Under the pieces are notes generated by a model that made no database searches, had not been told where the DNA came from, and saw nothing but the letters and a program-made list of their open reading frames with translations. Shown here in pieces: positions 55,577-64,000 of a stretch of DNA of 64,000 nucleotides. The stretch lies in NCBI GenBank assembly GCA_036250195.1, contig JAVHZZ010000004.1, forward strand, positions 251,776,028-251,840,027. Direction: 5' to 3'. Origin of the DNA: Mixophyes australis (Eukaryota; Chordata; Amphibia; Anura; Limnodynastidae). Positions within the stretch are counted from its first letter, which is position 1. Each line of letters opens with the position of its first letter. Position numbers and translations under genes: made by a program.

Positions 55577-58500
55577 CATAATTCGATTCATGATTCAATT
55601 CATGATTCATGATTCATGATTCATAATTCAATTCATGATTCAATTCATGATTCATGATTCAATTCATGATTCATGATTCAATTTATGATTCATGATTCAT
55701 GATTTATAATTCATGATTCATGATGCAATTCATGATTCATGATTCATGATTCATGATTCGATTCATGATTCATGATTCATGATTCATGATTCATGATTCG
55801 ATTCATGATTCATGATTCATTATTCATGATTCAATTCATGATTCATGATTCGATTCATGATTCTTGATTCATGATTTAATTCATGATTCATGATTCAAGA
55901 TTCAATTCATGATTCATGATTCATGATTCGATTCATGATTCATGGTTCAATTCATGATTCATGATTCATGATTCAATTCATGATTCATGATTCATGATTC
56001 AATTCATGATTCATAATTCATGATTCAATTCATGATTCAATTCATGATGCATGATTCAATTCATGATTCATGATTCGATTTATGATTCTTGATTCATGAT
56101 TCAATTCATGATTCATGATTCATGATTCAATTCATGATTCATAATTCATGATTCAATTCATGATTCAATTCATGATTCATGATTCAATTCATGATTCATG
56201 ATTCAATTAATGATTCATGATTCGATTCATGATTCTTGATTCATGATTCATGATTCGATTCATGATTCATGATTTAATTCATGATTCATGATTCGATTCA
56301 TGATTCTTTAATCATGATTCATGATTCATGATTCATGATTCATGATTCAATTCATGATTCATGATTCATGAATCAATTCATGATTCATGATTCAATTCAT
56401 GATTCATGATTCATGATTCATGATTCATGAATCAATTCATGATTCATGATTCGATTCATGATTCATGATTCATGATTCAATTCATGATTCATGATTCAAT
56501 TAATGATTCATGATTCGATTCATGATTCTTGATTCATGATTCATGATTCGATTCATGATTCATGATTTAATTCATGATTCATGATTCGATTCATGATTCT
56601 TTAATCATGATTCATGATTCATGATTCATGATTCATGATTCAATTCATGATTCATGATTCATGAATCAATTCATGATTCATGATTCAATTCATGATTCAT
56701 GATTCATGATTCATAATTCATGATTCAATTCATGATTCAATTCATGATTCATGTTTCAATTCATGATTCATGATTCGATTTATGATTCTTGATTGATGAT
56801 TCAATTCATGATTCATGATTTAATTCATGATTCATAATTCATGATTCAATTCATGATTCAATTCATGATTCATGATTCAATTCATGATTCATGATTCGAT
56901 TCATGATTCATGATTCAATTCATGATTCAATTCATGATTCATGATTCGATTCATGATTCATGATTCGATTCATGATTCATGATTCGATTCATGATTCATG
57001 ATTCGATTCATGATTGTTGATTCATGATTCATGATTCGATTCATGATTCATGATTCAATTCATGATTCATGATTCGATTCATGATTCTTGATTCATGATT
57101 CGATTCATGATTCATGATTCATGATTCAATTCATGATTTATGATTCATGATTCATGATTCATGAATCAATTAATGATTCATGATTCGATTCATGATTCTT
57201 GATTCATGATTTAATTCATGATTCATGATTCAAGATTCAATTAATGATTCATGATTCATGATTCGATTCATGGTTCAATTCATGATTCATGATTCAATTC
57301 ATGATTCATGATTCATGATTCAATTCATGATTCATGATTCATGATTCAATTCATGATTCATAATTCATGATTCAATTCATGATTCAATTCATGATTCATG
57401 ATTCAATTCATGATTCATGATTCGATTCATGAATTATGATTTAATTCATGATTCAATTCATGATTCATGATTCGATTCATGATTCATGATTCAATTAGTG
57501 ATTCATGATTCGATTCATGATTCTTGATTCATGATTCATGATTTAATTCATGATTCAATTCATGATTCATGATTCGATTCATGATTCATGATTCAATTAA
57601 TGATTCAATTAATGATTCATGATTCGATTCATGATTCTTGATTCATGATTCGATTCATGATTCATGATTCGATTCATGATTCATGATTCGATTCATGATT
57701 CTTGATTCATGATTCATGATTCATGATTCATGATTCAATTCATGATTCATGATTCATGATTCATGATTCATGAATCAATTCATGATTCATGATTCGATTC
57801 ATGATTCATGATTCATGATTCAATTCATAAATCATGATTCATGATTCATGATTCAATTCATGATTCAATTCATGATTCATGATTCAATTTATGATTCATG
57901 ATTCATGATTCAATTCATGATTCATGATTCAATTTATGATTCATGATTCATGATTTATAATTCATGATTCATGATTCAATTCATGATTCATGATTCATGA
58001 TTCGATTCATGATTCATGATTCATGATTCATGATTCATGATTCATGATTCAATTCATGATTCATGATTCGATTCATGATTCTTGATTCATGATTTAATTC
58101 ATGATTTATCATTCGAGATTCAATTCATGATTCATGATTCATGATTCGATTCATGATTCATGGTTCAATTCATGATTCATGATTCGATTCATGATTCATG
58201 ATTCATGATTCAATTCATGATTCATGATTCAAGATTCGATTCATGATTTATGATTCAATTTATGATTCATGATACATGATTCATGAATTATGATACAATT
58301 CATGATTTATGATTCATGATTCGATTCATTAATCATGATTCATGATTCAATTCATGTTTCATAATTCATGATTCATGATTCAATTCATGATTCATGATTT
58401 ATGATTGATGATTCAATTCATGATTCATGATTCAATTCATGATTCATGATTCAATTCATGATTCGATTCCTGATTCATTTCATGATTCATGATTCAATTT

Positions 58501-58762
58501 ATGATTCTTGATTCATGATTTGATTTATGATTCTTGATTCATGATTCAATTCATGATTCATGATTCAATTCATGATTCATAATTCATGATTCAATTCATG
58601 ATTCAATTCATGATTCATGTTTCAATTCATGATTCATGATTCGATTTATGATTCTTTATTCATGATTCAATTCATGATTCATGATTCATGATTCAATTCA
58701 TGATTCATAATTCATGATTCAATTCATGATTCAATTCATGATTCATGATTCAATTCATGATT
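55577..58762 (+). repeat. 3.1-3.2 kb higher-order repeat, copy 2
   Basis: This is the second copy of 52377-55576. It contains its own 293-bp inner tandem duplication at about 56200-56720, which explains part of the change in displacement. It has one GATTTATCATTCGAG word (58103) where copy 1 has two (54872, 54988). Confidence 0.82.
56150..56720 (+). repeat. 293-bp local tandem duplication
   Basis: CAATTAATG at 56204 and 56497, and TCTTTAATC at 56305 and 56598, give the same displacement of 293 bp. The flanking order of units is the same in both copies up to about 56415 and 56710. Confidence 0.9.
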
Positions 58763-59475
58763 CATAATTCGATTTATGATTCAATTCATGATTCATGATT
58801 CATGATTCATAATTCAATTCATGATTCAATTTATGATTCATGATTCAATTCATGATTCATGATTCAATTTATGATTCATGATTCATGATTTATAATTCAT
58901 GATTCATGATGCAATTCATGATTCATGATTCATGATTCGATTCATGATTCATGATTCATGATTCATGATTCATGATTCGATTCATGATTCATGATTCATT
59001 ATTCATGATTCAATTCATGATTCATGATTCGATTCATGATTCTTGATTCATGATTTAATTCATGATTCATGATTCAAGATTCAATTCATGATTCATGATT
59101 CATTATTCGATTCATGATTCATGGTTCAATTCATGATTCATGATTCGATTCATGATTCATGATTCATGATTCAATTCATGATTCATGATTCATGATTCAA
59201 TTCATGATTCATAATTCATGATTCAATTTATGATTCAATTCATGATGCATGATTCAATTCATGATTCATGATTCGATTTATGATTCTTGATTCATGATTC
59301 AATTCATGATTCATGATTCATGATTCAATTCATGATTCATAATGCATGATTCAATTCATGATTCAATTCATGATTCATGATTCAATTCATGATTCATGAT
59401 TCAATTAATGATTCATGATTCGATTCATGATTCTTGATTCATGATTCATGATTCGATTCATGATTCATGATTCAA
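58763..59475 (+). repeat. 3.1-3.2 kb higher-order repeat, partial copy 3
   Basis: CATAATTCG at 58763 (3,186 bp from 55577), GATGC at 58908 (3,186 bp from 55722), CATGATGCATG at 59244 (3,198 bp from 56046) and CAATTAATG at 59402 (3,198 bp from 56204) mark a third, truncated turn. Matching ends near 59475, where the sequence switches to a TTCAATTTATG context. Confidence 0.82.
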
Positions 59476-60210
59476 TTTATGATTCATGATTCATAATTCA
59501 ATTCATGATTTATGATTCAATTTATGATTCATGATTTATAATTCATGATTCATGATTCAATTCATGATTCATGATTCATGATTCGATTCATGATTCAATT
59601 CATGATTCATGATTCAATTCATGATTCGATTCCTGATTCATTTTATGATTCATGATTCGATTTATGATACTTGATTCATAATTCGATTTATGATTCTTCA
59701 TTCATGATTCATGATTCAATTCATGATTCATGATTCATGATTCGATTCATGATTCAGGATTCATGATTCATGATTCATGATTCATGATTCAATTCATGAT
59801 TCATGATTCGATTTATGATTCTTGATTCATGATTCAATTCATGATTCATGATTCATGATTCAATTCATGATTCATAATTCATGATTCAATTCATGATTCG
59901 ATTCATGATTCATGATTCAATTCATGATTCATAATTCGATTCATGATTCATGATTCAATTCATGATTCAATTTATGATTCATGATTCGATTCATGATTCA
60001 TGATTCAATTAATTATTCATGATTCGATTCATGATTCTTGATTCATGATTCATGATTCGATTCATGATTCCTGATTCAATTCATGATTCATGATTCGATT
60101 CATGATTCTTAATTCATGATTCGATTCATGATTCATGATTCATGATTCAATTCATGATTCATGATTCATGATTCATAATTCAATTCATGATTCAATTCAT
60201 GATTCATGAT

Positions 60211-60420
60211 TCAATTCATGATTCATGATTCATGATTCATGATGCGATTCTTGTTTCATGATTCATGATTCAATTCATGATTCATGATTCAATTCATTAT
60301 TCAATTCATGATTCATGATTCAATTCATGATTCATGATTCATGATTCATGATGCGATTCATGTTTCATGATTCATGATTCAATTCATGATTCATGATTCA
60401 ATTCATTATTCAATTCATGA
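60211..60420 (+). repeat. 109-bp local tandem duplication
   Basis: GATGCGATTC followed by TTGTTTCATG or ATGTTTCATG occurs at 60241 and 60350, with CATTATTCAATTC after each. The two copies differ by T/A after GATTC. Confidence 0.85.
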
Positions 60421-60829
60421 ATCATGATTCAATTTATGATTTATGATTCATGATTCATGATTCATGATTCAAGTCATGATTCATGATTCAATCCATGATT
60501 CAATTCATGAATCATGATTCTTGATTCAATTCATGATTCAATATTCATGGTTCATGATTCAATTCATGATTCAATTCATGATTCATGATTCATGATTCAA
60601 TTCATGATTCATGATTCATGATTCAATTCATGATTCATGATTCATGATTCATGATTCAATTTATGATTCATGATTCATAATTCATGATTCAATTCATGAT
60701 TCATAATTTATGATTCATGATTCAATTCATAATTTATAATTCATGATTCATGATTCATGATTCAATTAATGATTCATGATTCAATTCATGATTCAATTCA
60801 TGATTCATAATTCGATTCATGATTCATGA

Positions 60830-61545
60830 TTCATGATTTGATTCATGATTCATGATTCATGATTCAATTAATGATTCATATTTCATGATTCATGATTCAA
60901 TTCATGATTCATGATTCGATTCATGTTTCATGATTCATGATTCAAGTCATGATTCATGATTCAATTCATGATTCATGATATAATTTATGATTCATGATTC
61001 ATGAATCAAGTCATGATTCATGATTCAATTCATGATTCAATTCATGATTCATGATTCATGATTCGATTCATGATTCATGATTCATGATTCAATTCATGAT
61101 TCATGATTCATGATCAGTATTCATGATTCATGATTCAATTCATGATTCAATTCAAGATTCATAATTCGATTCATGATTCATGATTCATGATTTGATTCAT
61201 GATTCATGATTCATGATTCAATTAATGATTCATATTTCATGATTCATGATTCAATTCATGATTCATGATTCGATTCATGTTTCATGATTCATGATTCAAG
61301 TCATGATTCATGATTCAATTCATGATTCATGATTCGATTCATGATTCATGATTCATGAATCAAGTCATGATTCATGATTCAATTCATAATTCAATTCATG
61401 ATTCATGATTCATGATTCGATTCATGAATCAAGTCATGATTCATGATTCAATTCATAATTCAATTCATGATTCATGATTCATGATTCGATTCATGATTCA
61501 TGATTCATGATTCAATTCATGATTCATGATTCATGATCAGTATTC
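60830..61545 (+). repeat. 353-bp tandem duplication with an inner 69-bp duplication
   Basis: CATATTTCATG at 60878 and 61231 (353 bp) and GAATCAAGTC at 61003 and 61357 (354 bp) define the outer pair. The second copy has a further GAATCAAGTC at 61426, 69 bp on. GATCAGTATTC, which lies to the right of the extra unit, is accordingly displaced by 423 bp (61112, 61535). Confidence 0.9.
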
Positions 61546-62000
61546 ATGATTCATGATTCAATTCATGATTCATGATTCATGATTCAATTCATGATTCATA
61601 ATTCATGATTCATGATTCAAATCATGATTCATGATTCATGATTCAATTCATAATTCATGATTCAATTCATGATTCGATTCCTGATTCAATTCATGATTCA
61701 TGATTTGATTTATGATTCATGATTCATGATTCAATTCATGATTCATGATTCAATTCATGATTCATGATTCATGATTCAATTCATGATTTATTATTCAATT
61801 CATGATTCATGATTCGATTCATGATTCTTGATTTATGATTCATGATTCAATTCATGATTCATGATTCAATTCATGATTCAATTCATGATTCATGATTCAT
61901 GATTCAATTTATGATTCATGATTCAGAATTTATGATTCAATTCATGATTCATGATTCAATTCATGATTGAATTCATGATTCATGATTCGATTCATGATTC
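61535..62000 (+). repeat. 1.8 kb displaced repeat, copy 1 (right domain)
   Basis: GATCAGTATTC at 61535 and 63341 (1,806 bp), CGATTCCTG at 61675 and 63500 (1,825 bp) and CAGAATTT at 61924 and 63749 (1,825 bp) show a block shared with 63341-63820. The 19-bp step equals two heptamers plus one pentamer. Confidence 0.87.
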
Positions 62001-63340
62001 TTAATTCATGATTCTTGATTCATGATTCATGATTCGATTCATAATTCATGATTCATGATTCATGATTCGATTCATGATTCTTGATTCATGATTCTTAAAT
62101 CATGATTCATGATTCGATTCATGATTCATGATTCATGATTTGATTCATGATTCATGATTTAATTCATGATTCTTAATTCGATTCATTATGCTTGAATTAT
62201 GATTCATGATTCGATTCATGATTTATGATTCATGATCCAATTCATAATTCATTATTCATTATTCAATTCATGATTTATGATTCATGATTCAATTCATGAT
62301 TCATGATTCATGATTCAATTTATGATTCATGATTCATAATTCATGATTCAATTCATGATTCATAATTTATGATTCATGATTCAATTCATAATTTATAATT
62401 CATGATTCATGATTCATGATTCATGATTCAATTCATGATTCATGATTCAATTCATGATTCAATTCATGATTTATGATTCATAATTCGATTCATGATTCAT
62501 GATTCATGATTCATGATTCATGATTCAATTCATGATTCATGATTCATGATTCATGATTCGATTCATGTTTAATGATTCATGATTCAATTCATGATTCAAT
62601 TCATTATTCAATTCATGATTCATGATTCAATTTATGATTCATGATTCATGATTCATGATTCATGATTCAAGTCATGATTCATGATTCAATCCATGATTCA
62701 ATTTATGAATCATGATTCTTAATTCAATTCATGATTCAATATTCATGATTCATGATTCAATTCATGATTCAATTCATGATTCATAATTCAATTCATGATT
62801 CATGATTCAATTCATGATTCATGATTCAATTTATGATTCATGATTCATAATTCATGATTCAATTCATGATTCATGATTTATGATTCATGATTCATGATTC
62901 AATTAATGATTCATGATTCAATTCCTGATTCAATTTATTATTCATAATTCGATTCACGATTCATGATTCATGATTTGATTCATGATTCATGATTCATGAT
63001 TCATGATTCATGATTCAATTCATGATTCATGATTCATGATTCATGATTCAATTCATGATTCATGATTCGATTCATGTTTCATGATTCATGATTCAAGTCA
63101 TGATTCATGATTCAATTCATGATTCATGATTCAATTTATGATTCATGATTCATGATTCATGATTCAAGTCACGATTCAGGATTCAATCCATGATTCAATT
63201 CATGAATCATGATTCTTGATTCAATTCATGATTCAATATTCATGATTCATGATTCAATTCATGATTCAATTCATGATTCATGATTCATGATTCGATTCAT
63301 GATTCATGATTCATGATTCAATTCATGATTCATGATTCAT

Positions 63341-63820
63341 GATCAGTATTCATGATTCATGATTCAATTCATGATTCATGATTCAATTCATGATTCATGA
63401 TTCATGATTCAATTCATGATTCATAATTCATGATTCATGATTCAAATCATGATTCATGATTCATGATTCAATTCATGATTCATGATTCAATTCATGATTC
63501 GATTCCTGATTCAATTCATGATTCATGATTTGATTTATGATTCATAATTCATGATTCAATTCATGATTCATGATTCAATTCATGATTCATGATTCATGAT
63601 TCAATTTATGATTTATTATTCAATTCATGATTCATGATTCGATTCATGATTCTTGATTCATGATTCATGATTCAATTCATGATTCATGATTCAATTCATG
63701 ATTCAATTCATGATTCATGATTCATGATTCAATTTATGATTCATGATTCAGAATTTATGATTCAATTCATGATTCATGATTCATGATTCAATTCATGATT
63801 CATGATTCATGATTTGATTC
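63341..63820 (+). repeat. 1.8 kb displaced repeat, copy 2 (right domain)
   Basis: This is the second copy of 61535-62000. It is followed by GCTTGAATTATG (63864), which pairs with 62190 at about 1,674 bp. The intervening part of the two copies therefore differs in length by roughly 150 bp. Confidence 0.85.
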
Positions 63821-64000
63821 ATGATTCATGATTTAATTCATGATTCTTAATTCGATTCATTTTGCTTGAATTATGATTCATGATTCGATTCATGATTTAT
63901 GATTCATGATCCAATTCATAATTCATGATTCATGATTCAATTCATGATTTATGATTCATGATTCAATTCATGATTCATGATTCATGATTCAATTTATGAT

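Larger units (their letters stand above)
1..64000 (+). repeat. ATTCATG/ATTCA two-length satellite array (whole window)
   Basis: The whole window is a head-to-tail array of the 7-bp unit ATTCATG mixed with 5-bp units, mainly ATTCA and ATTCG, with ATTTG, ATTTA and other one-base variants. Typical words are one to five heptamers followed by one pentamer, giving local spacings of 12, 19, 26 or 33 bp. Composition is about 25-28% GC, as the units predict. The array is cut by both window ends and no orientation switch was seen. No gene is supported anywhere. Each heptamer junction contains TCATGA, a palindrome that places TGA on both strands. Two successive heptamer-heptamer steps shift the frame enough to close all three frames, and only short runs of the 12-bp word stay open. 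No RNA gene, mobile element or promoter was recognised. Constitutive heterochromatin of a eukaryote is inferred; the species is not identifiable. Confidence 0.98.
59476..64000 (+). repeat. Right-hand divergent domain of the satellite
   Basis: No gene is present. The stretch begins with a block resembling 44.04-44.19 kb (GATACTTGATTCATAATTCG at 59666 and 44150; related words at 8957 and 42582). From about 60.2 kb it has landmarks seen nowhere else in the window: GATGCGATTC (60241, 60350), CATATTTCATG (60878, 61231), GATCAGTATTC (61112, 61535, 63341) and CAGAATTT (61924, 63749). One-base variants appear more frequent than at 44-52 kb. It contains several duplications of its own and runs off the window end. 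Confidence 0.82.

Noticed and set aside
1..64000. Open reading frames over runs of the 12-bp word ATTCATGATTCA
   Set aside because: Two of the three frames stay open in pure 12-bp runs, but such runs are only a few units long. Any two heptamer-heptamer steps bring TGA into the other frames on both strands. The would-be peptides are simple repeats without any domain.
1..64000. CRISPR array
   Set aside because: There are no spacers; the units are 5-7 bp and the variable parts are the same repeat. Nothing resembling cas genes is present.
1..64000. Telomere repeat
   Set aside because: ATTCATG is not a G-rich telomere-type unit, and TTAGGG, TTAGG or TTTAGGG runs are absent.
1..64000. Human satellite II/III (ATTCC)n
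   Set aside because: Units share ATTC but the second half is ATG or A, not C, and no ATTCC runs occur; isolated ATTCC words are single-base variants.
1..64000. Bacterial-type promoters from TTGATT and TATAAT-like words
   Set aside because: TTTATAATTC and CTTGATTC words are one-base variants of the satellite units that recur with the duplications; there is no gene downstream of any.
1..64000. Replication-origin iterons or an rRNA/tRNA gene hidden in the array
   Set aside because: Iteron arrays are short and lie next to a replication gene, which is absent. No stretch departs from the satellite units long enough to hold a tRNA.
1..64000. Inverted segments of the array
   Set aside because: I looked for runs of the reverse complement CATGAAT without GATTC and found none; GAATC words are single T-to-A changes in otherwise forward units.

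Overview
The window is 64 kb of one uninterrupted AT-rich satellite DNA and nothing else that I can support. Every line is built from a heptamer, ATTCATG, and a pentamer, ATTCA (commonly also ATTCG, less often ATTTG or ATTTA), head to tail and always in the same orientation. The array runs off both ends. No gene, RNA gene, transposon, CRISPR array or unique-sequence island is visible. In most short combinations of the units, all three frames of both strands are closed within a few tens of bases, because the TCATGA at heptamer junctions is its own reverse complement and puts TGA on both strands. An array like this points to constitutive heterochromatin of a eukaryote (pericentromere, sex chromosome or B chromosome, resolved by long reads). 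The sequence does not identify the species. The units are not human satellite II/III (ATTCC) and not a known telomere repeat.

The interest lies above the unit level. The order of heptamer runs and pentamers is not periodic, so it works like a barcode, and rare single-base variants serve as landmarks. With both I could map nested duplications by hand. Layout: 1-9.27 kb is a mosaic with 33-, 123-, 305-, ~851- and 867-bp local duplications. 9.27-12.45 and 12.45-15.29 kb are a tandem pair. 15.3-16.2 kb matches blocks about 8 kb and 16 kb further on. 16.19-17.80 and 17.81-19.35 kb are a 1.56-1.62 kb pair. 18.87-26.72 and 26.72-34.89 kb are a large 7.85-8.18 kb tandem pair that starts inside the previous one.

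34.2-44.2 kb holds about five turns of a 1.7-2.6 kb higher-order repeat marked by GATACATG. 44.2-47.76 and 47.76-51.30 kb are a pair displaced by exactly 3,542 bp. A 2,526-bp displacement overlaps its right end (50.34-52.31 and 52.87-54.83 kb). 52.38-59.47 kb carries a 3.1-3.2 kb period. 59.5-64 kb is a more divergent edge with its own landmarks (GATCAGTATTC) and its own 353- and 1,825-bp duplications.

The features work together only in an evolutionary sense. Small duplications (33, 88, 102, 116 bp) lie inside larger ones (0.3-3.5 kb), which lie inside the ~8 kb one, so their relative ages can be read. This fits repeated unequal exchange or out-of-register break-induced replication. Block edges are my estimates, good to about 10-50 bp except where an exact offset is given. 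I counted nothing computationally.
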